Assembly: GCF_051401765.1 (NCBI RefSeq)
Contig: NW_027480440.1
Span: forward strand, 5,456,001 to 5,520,000
DNA: 64,000 nt
From: Calliopsis andreniformis
Taxonomy: Eukaryota; Arthropoda; Insecta; Hymenoptera; Andrenidae
Reading direction: 5' to 3'
The position numbers were made by a program, and so were the translations under genes. Of the stretch, positions 12,453-25,639 are shown one piece after another; within the stretch, counting starts at the first letter, position 1; the number at the start of each line of letters is the position of its first letter. A model generated the notes under the pieces. It was not told the origin of the DNA. It did no database searches and saw nothing but the letters and a program-made list of their open reading frames with translations.

Positions 12453-15300
12453 CTCAATCTTCAATACCCAATCCTCAATCCTCAATCTTCAACCCTCAAT
12501 ACACAATCTTCAATCCCCAATCCTCAATTCTCAGTCCTCAATACTCAATCCTCAATCGTCAATCCTCAATCCCCAATCCTCAATCTTCAATCCTCAATCC
12601 TCAGTCCTCAATCCTCAATCCTCAATCTTCAATCCTCAATACTCAATCTTCAATCCTCAATCCTCAATCCTCAATCCTCAATGCTCAATCCTCAATCCTC
12701 AATACTCAACACACAACCCTCAACCATCAATCCTCAATACTCAACCATCAATCCTCAATTCTCAATACTCAATCTTCAATTCTCAATCTTCGATCCTCAA
12801 TACTGAATCTTCAATCCTCAATCCTCAATCCTCAATCCTCAATCCTCAATCCTCAATCCTCAATCTTCAATCCTCAATACTCAAACTTCAATCCTCAATC
12901 CTCAATGCTCAATTCTCAATCCTCAATACTCAAACGTCAGTCTTCAATCCTCAACACTCAGTCATCAATCCTCAATCCCCAATCCTCAATCCTCAATCCT
13001 CATTCTTCAATCTTCAATACCCAATCCTCAATCTTCAATCCTCAATCCTCAATCCTCAATTCTAAATCCTCAATCCTCAGTCCTCAGTCCTCAAACATCA
13101 ATCCTCAACCCTCAGCCCTCATCCTCAATCCTCAATCCACAATGCTCAATCCTCAATCCTCAATCTTCAATCTTCAATCCTCAATACTCAATCATCAATC
13201 CTCAATCCTCAGTCCTCAAACCCCAATTCTGAATCCTCAATTCTGAATCCTCAATCTTCAGCCCTCAGTACTCAACAATCAGTTGTCAATCCTCAATCCT
13301 CAATAGAATATACTCAATTCACAGCTTTCAATACACAATACTCAATCGGCAATCTTGAAATCTCTATCCACAAACATCAATTCTCATCACTCAACCCTCA
13401 GCACTCAGTCCCCAATCGTCAATCTTCTATCCTCAATCCTCAATCGTCAATCCACAATCCTCAATCTTCAATCCTCAATACTCAATCTTCAATCCTCTAT
13501 CCTCAACCCTCAATCCTCAATCCTCAATACTCAAACGTCAGTCTTCAATCCTTAACACTCAATCTTCAGTCCTCAATCCCCAATCCTCAATCCTCAATCC
13601 TCATTCTGCAATCTTCAATACCCAATCCACAATCTTCAATCCTCAATCCTCAATCCTCAATTCTAAATCCTCAATCCTCAGTCCTCAGTCCTCAAACATC
13701 AATCCTCAACCCTCAGCCCTCATCCTCAATCCTCAATCCACAATCCTCAATCCTCAATCCTCAATCTTCAATCTTCAATCCTCAATACTCAATCATCAAT
13801 CCTCAATCCTCAGTCCTCAAACCCCAATTCTGAATCCTCAATCCTGAATCCTCAATCTTCAGCCCTCAGTACTCAACAATCAGTTGTCAATCCTCAATCC
13901 TCAATAGAATATACTCAATTCACAGCTTTCAATACACAATACTCAATCGGCAATCTTCAAATCTCTATCCACAAACATCAATTCTCATCACTCAATCCTC
14001 AACACTCAGTCCCCAATCCTCAATCTTCAATCCTCAATACTCAATATTCAATCCTCTATCCTCAATCCTCAATCCTCAATCCTCAATCTTCAATCCTCAA
14101 TCCTCAATCCTCATACTCAATCCTCAATATTCAATCATCAATCCTCAATACTCAATCTTCAATCCTCAATCCCGAATCCTCAATCCTCAATCCCTAATCC
14201 ACAATCAACAATACTCAATCTTCAATAATCAATCCTCTATCCTCAATCCTCAATCCTCAATACTCAACCATCAAGCCTCAATTCTCAATACTCAATAGAA
14301 TATCCTGAATTCACAGGATTCATTACTCAAGCATCAATCCTCAACCCTCAGCCCTCATTCTCAATCCTCAATCCTCAATCCTCAATCCTCAATTTTCAAT
14401 CCTCAATCCTCAACCCTCAGTCCTCATCCTCAATTCTCAATTCTCAGTCCTCAATTCTCAACCCCCAATCTTCAATCCTCAATAATCAATCTCCAATCCT
14501 AGATCCCCAATGCCCAATCCCCAATCCTTAATCCTCAATCTTCAATCCTCAATCCCCGGCCCTCAATCTTAAATCCTCAATGCTCAATCCTCAATCCTCA
14601 ATCCTCAGTCCTCAATCCTCAATCCTCAATTCGCAGTCCTCAATCTTGAATGCTCAATACTCAATATTCAATCCTAAATTCTCAATCCTGAAATCCTCAA
14701 TCCTGAATATTCAACACACAACCCTCAACCTTCAATCCTCAATACTCAACCCTCAATCCTCAATTCTCAATACTCAATCATCAGTCTTCAATTCTCCACA
14801 CTCAATCTTCAATCCTCAATCCTCAATCTTCAATCCTCAATACTCAATCTTCAATCCTCAACCCTCAATCCTCAATCCTCAATCCTCAATCCTCAATCCT
14901 CAATCCTCAATCCGCAGACCTCAAACATCAAGACTCAACCCTCAATACTCAGTCTTCAATCCTCGATCCTCAATGCTCAATCCTCAATCCTCAATACTCA
15001 AACGTCAGTTTTCAATCCTCAACACTCAATCTTCAATCCTCCATCCCCAATCCTCAATCCTCAATCCTCATTCTCCAATCTTCAATACCCAATCCTCAAT
15101 CTTCAATCCTCAATCCTCAATGCTCAAATCTCAATCCTCAATCCTCAGTCCTCAGTCCTCAGACATCAATCCTGAACCCTCAGCCCTCATCCTCAATCCT
15201 CAATCCACAATCCTCAATCCTCAATCCTCAATCTTCAATCCTCAATCCTCATTACTCAATCATCAGTCCTCAATCCACAGTCCTCAAACCTCAATCCTCA

Positions 15301-15738
15301 ATTGTCAATCCTCAATCATCGATCTTCAATCCTCAGTACTCAATCTTCAACACTCAATCTTCAATCCTCAATCCCCAATCCTCAATGCTCAATCCTCAAT
15401 CTTCAATCCTCAATACCCAATCCTCAATCTTCAATCCTCAATCTTCAATCCTCAATTCTCAATCCTCATTCCGCAGTCCTCAGTCCTCAAACATCAATCC
15501 TCAACCGTCAGCCCTCATCCTCAATCCTCAATCCTTAATCCTCAATCCTCAATCCTCAATCTTCAATCTTCAATCCTAAATCCTCAATCCTGTAATCCTC
15601 AATCCTCAATATTCAACACACAACCCTCAACCTTCAATCCTCCATACTCAACCATCAATCCTTAATTCTCAACACTCAATCATCAGTCTTCAATCCTCAA
15701 CACTCAATCTTCAATCCTCAATCCTCAATCTTCAATCC
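15301..15738 (+). repeat. Junction segment between two higher-order domains
   Basis: This is heptamer satellite between the 4.6-kb units and the 2.36-kb duplication. It mixes variants of both neighbours: an AAACATC plus CAGCCCTCATCC stretch near 15490, and a slip of the form CCTGTAATCC near 15590. I could not place it as a full copy of any other unit. No gene or unique sequence is present. Confidence 0.6.
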
Positions 15739-18104
15739 TCAATCTTCAATCCTCCATCCTCGATCCTCAATTCTCAATCCTCAATCCTCAATCCTCAGAC
15801 CTCAAACATCAATACTCAACCCTCAGTCCTCGTCCTCAATCCACAACCCTCAATCCTCAATCCTCAATCTTCAATCCTCAATCATCAATCCTCAATCCTC
15901 AATCCTCAATCCTCAGTCCTCAAACCTCAATCCTGAATCCTCAATACTGAATCCTCATTCTTCAGCCCTCAGTCCTCAACAATCAGTTGTCAATCCTCAA
16001 TCCTCAATAGAATATCCTCAATTCACAGTATTCAATACTCAATCCCCATTCTTCAATCTTCAAATCTCAATACACAAACATCAATTCTCATCACACAACC
16101 CTCAACACTCAGTCCTCAATCTTCAATCCTCAATGCTCAATCCTCAATCTTCAATCCTCAATACTCAATTTCCAATCCTCAATCCTCAATTCTCAATCCT
16201 CAATCCTCAATCCTCAATCTTCAATCCTCAATCCTCGATCCTCAATCCTCAGTCCTCAATCTTCAATCCTGAATCCTCAATACTCAATCCTCAATCTTCA
16301 ATCCTCAATCCTCAATCCTCAATCCGTAATCCTCAATCTTCAATCCTCAATACTCAATCTTGAATCCTCAATCCTCAATCCTGAAATCCTCAACCCTCAA
16401 TATTCAACACACAACCCTCAACCTTCAATCCTCAATACTCAACCATCAATCCTCAATCCTCAATACTCAATAGAATATCCTGAATTCTCTTTTTTCAATA
16501 CTCAATCCTCAATCTTCAATCTTCATGTCTCCACACACAAACATCAATTCTCATAACTCAACCCTCAACACTCAGTCCTCAATCCTCAACCCTCAGTCCT
16601 CAATACTCAATCTTCAATCCTCCATACTCAATCTCCAATCCTCAATCCTCAATCCTAAAATCCTCAATCCTCAATATTCAACGCACAACCCTCAACCACC
16701 AATCCTCAATACTCAACCATCAATGCTCAATTCTCAATACTCAATAGAATATCCTGAATTCTCAGTTTTCAATACCCAATCCTCAATCCTCAATATTCAA
16801 GTCTCCATCCACAAACATCTATTCTCATCACTCAACCCTCAACCCTCAGTCCTCATTCTCCATCCTCAATCCTCAATCCTCAATCCTCAATCCTCAATCT
16901 TCAATCCTCAATAATCAACCTCCAATCCTAGATCCTCAATCCCCAATCATCAATCCTTAATCCTCAATCCTCAATCCTCAATCCCCAGTCCTCAACCTTC
17001 AATCCTCAATGTTCAATCGTCAATCCTCAATCCTCAGTCCACAATCCTCAATCCTCAAACCTCAATCCTCAACAGTCAGTCCTCGTCATCAATCCACAAC
17101 CCTCAATCCTCAATCCTCAACCTTCAATCATCAATACTCAATCTTCAATCCTCAATCCTCAATCCTCAATCCGCAATCCTCAATCCTCAATATTCAACAC
17201 AAAACCCTCAACCATCAATTCTCAATACTCAACCATCAGTCCTCAATTCTCAATACTCAATAGAATATCCTGAATACTCATGGTTCAGTACTCAATCCAC
17301 AATATTCAATAATCAAATCTCAATCCTCAAACCTCTTTTCTCAACACTCAATTCTCAACCCTCAGTCCTCTCTCTTCAATCCTCCATCCTCAATCCTCAA
17401 TCCTCAAGAGTCAATCCTCCATCCTGAATACTCAAACCTCAATTCTCAGTCCTCAAACCTCAATCCCGAATCCTCAACTTTGAATCCTCAATCTTCAGCC
17501 CTCGGTCCTCAACAATCAATTGTCAATCCTCAATCCTCAATAGAATACCCTCAATTCACAGCATTCAATACTCAATCACCATTCCTCAAACTTCAAATCT
17601 CAATCCACACACATCAACTCTCATCATTCAACCCTCAACACTCAGTCCTCAATCTTCAATACCCAATCCTCAATCCTCAATCTTCAATCCTCAATACACA
17701 ATCTTCAATCCTCAATCCTCAATTCTCAGTCCTCAATACTCAATCCTCAATCGTCAATCCTCAATCCCCAATCCTCAATCTTCAATCCTCAATCCTCAAT
17801 CCTCAATCCTCAAACCACAATCTTCAATCCTCAATACTCAATCTTCAATCCTCAATCCTCAATCCTCAATCCTCAATGCTCAATCCTCAATCCTCAATAC
17901 TCAACACACAACCCTCAACCATCAATACTCAATTCTCAATACTCAATAGAATATCCTGAATTCAGAATGTTTCAATACTCAATCCACAATATTCAATAAC
18001 CAAATCTCAATCCTCAAACATCAATTCTCAACACTCAATCCTCAACACTCAGTCCTCTCTCTTCAATCTTCCATCATCAATCCTCTATCCTCAAGCGTCA
18101 ATCC
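15739..18104 (+). repeat. 2.36-kb tandem duplication, copy 1
   Basis: Every landmark recurs 2,366 bp further on (16133 to 18499, 16525 to 18891, 16723 to 19089) until about 16890, and 2,359 bp further on after that (17009 to 19368, 17480 to 19839). The 7-bp step is one extra heptamer in this copy. Private markers shared only by the two copies include ATG followed by TTCAATCG at 17009 and CACACACATC in the M2 cassette. I noticed only about three substitutions between the copies. Boundaries are placed where the flanking sequences diverge and are approximate. Confidence 0.88.
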
Positions 18105-20463
18105 TCAATCTTCAATCCTCCATCCTCGATCCTCAATTCTCAATCCTCAATCCTCAATCCTCAGACCTCAAACATCAATACTCAACCCTCAGTCCTCGTC
18201 CTCAATCCACAACCCTCAATCCTCAATCCTCAATCTTCAATCCTCAATCATCAATCCTCAATCCTCAATCCTCAATCCTCAGTCCTCAAACCTCAATCCT
18301 GAATCCTCAATACTGAATCCTCATTCTTCAGCCCTCAGTCCTCAACAATCAGTTGTCAATCCTCAATCCTCAATAGAATATCCTCAATTCACAGTATTCA
18401 ATACTCAATCCCCATTCTTCAATCTTCAAATCTCAATACACAAACATCAATTCTCATCACACAACCCTCAACACTCAGTCCTCAATCTTCAATCCTCAAT
18501 GCTCAATCCTCAATCTTCAATCCTCAATACTCAATTTCCAATCCTCAATCCTCAATTCTCAATCCTCAATCCTCAATCCTCAATCTTCAATCCTCAATCC
18601 TCGATCCTCAATCCTCAGTCCTCAATCTTCAATCCTGAATCCTCAATACTCAATCCTCAATCTTCAATCCTCAATCCTCAATCCTCAATCCGTAATCCTC
18701 AATCTTCAATCCTCAATACTCAATCTTGAATCCTCAATCCTCAATCCTGAAATCCTCAACCCTCAATATTCAACACACAACCCTCAACCTTCAATCCTCA
18801 ATACTCAACCATCAATCCTCAATTCTCAATACTCAATAGAATATCCTGAATTCTCTTTTTTCAATACTCAATCCTCAATCTTCAATCTTCATGTCTCCAC
18901 ACACAAACATCAATTCTCATAACTCAACCCTCAACACTCAGTCCTCAATCCTCAACCCTCAGTCCTCAATACTCAATCTTCAATCCTCCATACTCAATCT
19001 CCAATCCTCAATCCTCAATCCTAAAATCCTCAATCCTCAATATTCAACGCACAACCCTCAACCACCAATCCTCAATACTCAACCATCAATGCTCAATTCT
19101 CAATACTCAATAGAATATCCTGAATTCTCAGTTTTCAATACCCAATCCTCAATCCTCAATATTCAAGTCTCCATCCACAAACATCTATTCTCATCACTCA
19201 ACCCTCAACCCTCAGTCCTCATTCTCCATCCTCAATCCTCAATCCTCAATCCTCAATCTTCAATCCTCAATAATCAACCTCCAATCCTAGATCCTCAATC
19301 CCCAATCATCAATCCTTAATCCTCAATCCTCAATCCTCAATCCCCAGTCCTCAATCTTCAATCCTCAATGTTCAATCGTCAATCCTCAATCCTCAGTCCA
19401 CAATCCTCAATCCTCAAACCTCAATCCTCAACAGTCAGTCCTCGTCATCAATCCACAACCCTCAATCCTCAATCCTCAACCTTCAATCATCAATACTCAA
19501 TCTTCAATCCTCAATCCTCAATCCTCAATCCGCAATCCTCAATCCTCAATATTCAACACAAAACCCTCAACCATCAATTCTCAATACTCAACCATCAGTC
19601 CTCAATTCTCAATACTCAATAGAATATCCTGAATACTCATGGTTCAGTACTCAATCCACAATATTCAATAATCAAATCTCAATCCTCAAACCTCTTTTCT
19701 CAACACTCAATTCTCAACCCTCAGTCCTCTCTCTTCAATCCTCCATCCTCAATCCTCAATCCTCAAGAGTCAATCCTCCATCCTGAATACTCAAACCTCA
19801 ATTCTCAGTCCTCAGACCTCAATCCCGAATCCTCAACTTTGAATCCTCAATCTTCAGCCCTCGGTCCTCAACAATCAATTGTCAATCCTCAATCCTCAAT
19901 AGAATACCCTCAATTCACAGCATTCAATACTCAATCACCATTCCTCAAACTTCAAATCTCAATCCACACACATCAACTCTCATCATTCAACCCTCAACAC
20001 TCAGTCCTCAATCTTCAATACCCAATCCTCAATCCTCAATCTTCAATCCTCAATACACAATCTTCAATCCTCAATCCTCAATTCTCAGTCCTCAATACTC
20101 AATCCTCAATCGTCAATCCTCAATCCCCAATCCTCAATCTTCAATCCTCAATCCTCAATCCTCAATCCTCAAACCACAATCTTCAATCCTCAATACTCAA
20201 TCTTCAATCCTCAATCCTCAATCCTCAATCCTCAATGCTCAATCCTCAATCCTCAATACTCAACACACAACCCTCAACCATCAATACTCAATTCTCAATA
20301 CTCAATAGAATATCCTGAATTCAGAATGTTTCAATACTCAATCCACAATATTCAATAACCAAATCTCAATCCTCAAACATCAATTCTCAACACTCAATCC
20401 TCAACACTCAGTCCTCTCTCTTCAATCTTCCATCATCAATCCTCTATCCTCAAGCGTCAATCC
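18105..20463 (+). repeat. 2.36-kb tandem duplication, copy 2
   Basis: This copy directly abuts copy 1 and nearly matches it. Visible differences from copy 1 include TCAATTCTC for TCAATCCTC near 18825, loss of one heptamer near 19250, TCAATCTTC for TCAACCTTC near 19350, and CAGACC for CAAACC near 19815. After about 20464 the sequence continues into the 8-kb HOR domain, whose related copies start near 25237, 28656, 33525 and 36660. Confidence 0.88.
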
Positions 20464-20757
20464 TCAATCCTCAATCCTCAACACTCAATCCTCATTCCTC
20501 AAACCTCAATTCCGAATCCTCAATCCTGAATCCTCAATCTTCATCCCTCAGTCAGCAACAATCAATTGTCAATCCTCAATCCTCAATAGAATATCCTCAA
20601 TTCACAGTTTTCAATACTCAATCCCCAACCTTCAATCTTCAAATCTCAATCCACAAACATCAACTCTCATCACACAACCCTCAGCACTAGGTCCTCAATC
20701 TTCAATCCTCAAGCCTCAATCCTCAATCGTCAATCCTCAATTCCCAATTCTCTATCA

Positions 20758-20833
20758 TCAATCCTCAATCCTCAATCCTCAATCCTCAATCCTCAATCCT
20801 CAATCCTCAATCCTCAATCCTCAATCCTCAATC
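20758..20833 (+). repeat. Perfect heptamer run, 76 bp
   Basis: These are ten exact TCAATCC units plus TCAATC, flanked by CTCTATCA on the left and TTCAATCC on the right. It is the shorter allele-like form of the run found at 25536, 28955, 33823 and 36961. Confidence 0.9.
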
Positions 20834-21337
20834 TTCAATCCTCAATACTCAATCTTCAATCCTGAATCCTCATTCTTCAGCCCTCAGTCCTCAACAATCA
20901 GTTGTCAAACCTCAATCCTCAATAGAATATCATCAATTCACAGTTTTCAATAGTCAATACTCAATCTGCAATCTTCAAATCTCTATCCACAAACATCAAT
21001 TCTCATCACTCAACCCTCAACACTCAGTCCTCAATCCTCAATCCTCAATCATCAATCCTCAATCCCCAATCCTCAATCTTCAATCCTCAATCCTCGATCC
21101 TCAATTCTCAATCCTCAATCCTCAATCTTCAGACCTCAAACATCAATACTCAACCCTCAGTCCTCGTCCTCAATCCACAACCCTCAATCCTCAATCCTCA
21201 ATCTTCAATCCTCAATCCTCAATCCTCAATCATCAATCCTCAATCCTCAGTCCTCAAACCTCAATCCTGAATCCTCAATCCTTAATCCTCATTCTTCAGC
21301 CCTCAGTCCTCAACAATCAGTTGTCAATCCTCAATCC

Positions 21338-21450
21338 TCAATAGAATATCATCAATTCACAGTTTTCAAAACTCAATACTCAATCTGCAATCTTCAAATC
21401 TCTATCCACAAACATCAATTCTCATCACTCAACCCTCAACACTCAGTCCC
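21338..21450 (+). repeat. M3 cassette (representative copy)
   Basis: The elements are CAATAGAATATCATCAATTC, ACAGTTTTCAAAACTC, CAATCTGCAATCTTC and TCTCTATCCACAAACATC, preceded by CAACAATCAGTTGTC. Related copies lie near 1378, 5150, 20923, 25730, 26150, 29150, 29570, 34018, 34436, 37155, 37572 and 59968. It typically occurs as pairs about 420 bp apart in the 8-kb HOR. It is a landmark of satellite origin, without visible function. Confidence 0.75.
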
Positions 21451-24400
21451 CAATCGTCAATCTTCTATCCTCAATCCTCAATCCTCAATCCTCAATCCTC
21501 AATCTTCAATCCTCAATACTCAATCTTCAATCCTCAATCCTCAACCCTCAATCCTCAATCCTCAATACTCAATCGTCAGTCTTCAATCCTCAACACTCAA
21601 TCTTCAATCCTCAATCCCCAATCCTCAATCCTCAATCCTCATTCTTCAATCCTCAATACCCAATCCTCAATCTTCAATCCTCAATCCTCAATCCTCAACT
21701 ATCAATCCTCAGTCCTCAGTCCTCAGTCCTCAAACATCAATCCTCAACCCTCAGCCCTCATCCTCAATCCTCAATCCACAATCTTCAATCCTCAATCCTC
21801 AATCTTCAATCTTCAATCCTCAATACTCAATCATCAATCCTCAATCGTCAGTCCTCAAACCCCAATTCTGAATCCTCAATCCTGAATCCTCAATCTTCAG
21901 CCCTCAGTACTCAACAATCAGTTGTCAATCCCCAATCCTCAATAGAATATCCTCAATTCACAGCTTTCAATACACAATACTCAATCTGCAATCTTCAAAT
22001 CTCTATCCACAAACATCAATTCTCATCACTCAACCCTCAACACTCAGTCCCCAATCCTTAATCTTCAATCCTCAATACTCAATATTCAATCCTCTATCCT
22101 CAATCCTAAAATCCTCAATCCTCAATATTCAACACACAACCCTCAACCACCAATCCTCAATACTCAACCATCAATGCTCAATTCTCAATACTCAATAGAA
22201 TATCCTGAATTCTCAGTTTTCAATACCCAATCCTCAATCCTCAATATTCAAGTCTCCATCCACAAACATCTATTCTCATCACTCAACCCTCAACCCTCAG
22301 TCCTCATCCTCCATCCTCAATCCTCAATCCTCAATCCTCAATCTTCAATCCTCAATAATCAACCTCCAATCCTAGATCCTCAATCCCCAATCATCAATCC
22401 TTAATCCTCAATCTTCAATTCTCAATTCCCAGTCCTCAATCTTAAATCCTCAATGCTCAATCCTCAATCCTCAATCCTCAGTCCTCAATCCTCAATCCTC
22501 AATCCGCAGTCCTCAATCTTCAATCCTCAATACTCAATCTTCAATCCTAAATCCTCAATCCTGAAATCCTCAATCCTCAATATTCAACACACAACCCTCA
22601 ACCTTCAATCCTCAGTCCTCAATCCTCAATCCTCAATCCGCAGTCCTCAATCTTCAATCCTCAATACTCAATCTTCAATCCTAAATCCTCAATCCTGAAA
22701 TCCTCAATCCTCAATATTCAACACACAACCCTCAACCTTCAATCCTCAATACTCAACCCTCAATCCTCAATTCTCAATACTCAATCATCAGTCTTCAATC
22801 CTCAACACTCAATCTTCAATCCTCAATCCTCAATCTTCAATCCTCAATACTCAATCTTCAATCCTCAACCCTCAATCCTCAATCCTCAATCCTCAATCTG
22901 CAATCCTGAATCCTCGATCCTCAATTCTCAATCCTCAATCCTCAATCCTCAACCCTCAATCCTCAGACCTCAAACATCAATACTCAACCCTCAATACTCA
23001 ATCTTCAATCCTCAATCCTCAATGCTCAATCCTCAATCCTCAATACTCAAACGTCAGTCTTCAATCCTCAACACTCAATCTTCAATCCTCAATCCCCAAT
23101 CCTCAATCCTCAATCCTCATTCTCCAATCTTCGATACCCAATCCTCAGTCTTCAATCCTCAATCCTCAATCCTCAATTCTCAATTTTCGATCCTCAGTCC
23201 TCAGTCCTCAGACATCAATCCTGAACCCTCAGCCCTCATCCTCAATCCTCAATCCACAATCCTCAATCCTCAATCCTCAATCTTCAATCTTCAATCCTCA
23301 ATACTCAATCATCAATCCTCAATCCTCAGTCCTCAAACCTCAATCCTCAATCCTCAATCCTCAATCATCAATCTTCAATCCTCAATACTCAATCTTCAAT
23401 CTTCAATCCTCAATCCTCAATCCTCAATCCTCAATCCGCAATCCTCAATCTTCAATCCTCAATACTCAATCTTCAATCCTCAATCCTCAATCCTGAAATC
23501 CTCAATCCTCAATATTCAACACACAACCCTCAAACTTCAATCCTCAATACTCAACCATCAATCCTCATTCTCAATACTCAATCGTCAGCCTTCAACCCTC
23601 AACACTCAATCTTCAATCCTCAATCCTGAATCCTCAATCCTCAATCCTCAATCCCCAATCAACAATCCTCAATCTTCAATACTCAATCCTCAATACTCAA
23701 TCTGCAATCTCTAATACTCAATCCCCAATCCTCAATCGTCAATCCTCAAACCCCAATCCTCTATCATCAATACTCAATCATCAATACTCAATCCTCAATC
23801 CTCAATCCTCAATCCTCAATCTTCAATCTTCAGTACTCAACCATCAATGCTCAATTCTCAATACTCAATAGAATATCCTGACTTCTCAGTTTTCAATACC
23901 CAATCCTCAATCCTCAATATTCAAGTCTCCATCCACAAACATCTATTCTCATCACTCAACCCTCAACCCTCAGTCCTCATCCTCCATCCTCAATCCTCAA
24001 TCCTCAATCCTCAATCTTCAATCCTCAATAATCAGCGTCCAATCCTAGATCCTCAATCCCCAATCATCAATCCTTAATCCTCAATATTCAATCCTCAATC
24101 CCCAGTCCTCAATCTTCAATCCTCAATGCTCAATCGTCAATCCTCAATCCTCAGTCCACAATCCTCATTCCTCAAACCTCAATCCTCAACCGTCAGTCCT
24201 CGTCATCAATCCACAACCCTCAATCCTCAATCCTCAACCTTCAATCATCAATACTCAATCTTCAATCCTCAATCCTCAATCCTCAATCCACAATCCTCAA
24301 TCCTCAATATTCAACACAAAACCGTCAACCATCTATTCTCAATACTCAACCATCAATCCTCAATTCTCAATACTCAATAGAATATTCTGAATACTCATGG

Positions 24401-25535
24401 TTCAATACTCAATCCACAATATTCAATAATCAAATCTCAATCCTCAAACCTCATTTCTCAACACTCAATCCTCAACACTCAGTCCTCTCTCTTCAATCCT
24501 GCATCCTGAATCCTCAATCCTCAAGAGTCAATCCTCTATCCTGAATACTCAAACCTCAATTCTCAGTCCTCAAACCTCAATCCCGAATCCTCAACTTTGA
24601 ATCCTCTATCTTCAGCCCTCGGTCCTCAACAATCAATTGTCAATCCTCAATCCTTAATAGAATACCCTCAATTCACAGCATTCAATTCTCAATCACCATT
24701 CCTCAAACTTCAAATCTCAATCCACAAACATCAATTCTCATCATTCAACCCTCAACACTCAGTCCTCAATCTTCAATACCCAATCCTCAATCCTCAATCT
24801 TCAATCCTCAATACACAATCTTCAATCCTCAATCCTCAATTCTCAGTCCTCAATACTCAATCCTCAATCGTCAATCCTCAATCCCCAATCCTCAATCTTC
24901 AATCCTCAATCCTCAATCCTCAATCCTCAATCCTCAATCTTCAATCCTCAATACTCAATCTTCAATCCTCAATCCTCAATCCTCAATCCTCAATGGTGAA
25001 TCCTCAATCCTCAATACTCAACACACAACCCTCAACCATCAATCTTCAATACTCAACCATCAATACTCAATTCTCAATACTCAATAGAATATCCTGAATT
25101 CAGAATGTTTCAATACTCAATCCACAATATTCAATAACCAAATCTCAATCCTCAAACATCAATTCTCAACACTCAATCCTCAACACTCAGTCCTCTCTCT
25201 TCAATCTTCCATCATCAATCCTCTATCCTCAAGCGTCAATCCTCAATCCTCAATCCTCAACACTCAATCCTCATTCCTCAAACCTCAATTCCGAATCCTC
25301 AATCCTGAATCATCAATCTTCATCCCTCAGTCAGCAACAATCAATTGTCAATCCTCAATCCTCAATAGAATATCCTCAATTCACAGTTTTCATACTCAAT
25401 CCCCAACCTTCAATCTTCAAATCTCAGTCCACAAACATCAACTCTCATCACACAACCCTCAGCACTAGGTCCTCAATCTTCAATCCTCAAGCCTCAATCC
25501 TCAATCGTCAATCCTCAATCCCCAATTCTCTATCA

Positions 25536-25639
25536 TCAATCCTCAATCCTCAATCCTCAATCCTCAATCCTCAATCCTCAATCCTCAATCCTCAATCCTC
25601 AATCCTCAATCCTCAATCCTCAATCCTCAATCCTCAATC
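25536..25639 (+). repeat. Perfect heptamer run, 104 bp
   Basis: These are fourteen exact TCAATCC units plus TCAATC between the same flanks as at 20758. It exceeds that copy by four heptamers. Confidence 0.9.

Larger units (their letters stand above)
11012..15300 (+). repeat. ~4.6-kb higher-order unit, copy 2
   Basis: This is the second copy of the preceding block, with the landmarks in the same order: M1 at 11535, M5 at 12061, M2 at 12285, M4 at 13302 and 13903, and the anchor at 14580. It keeps the 112 bp missing from copy 1. It is 35 bp (5 heptamers) shorter than copy 1 between the anchor and the ATG at 14973. Near 15240 it stops resembling copy 1 and instead matches the sequence type seen near 46130 (a CTCATTACTC variant). 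The right end is therefore a switch between subfamilies, not a simple unit end. Confidence 0.78.
20464..22173 (+). repeat. Partial unit preceding HOR A
   Basis: Together with the M2 cassette at 19839 this segment matches the second half of the 8-kb HOR. M2 to next M1 is 2,335 bp here (19839 to 22174) and 2,383 bp at 28016-30399 and 36022-38405. Part of the difference is a perfect-heptamer run of 76 bp here against 104 bp there. AGAATA cassettes lie near 20586, 20923, 21340 and 21940. No gene is present. Confidence 0.8.
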
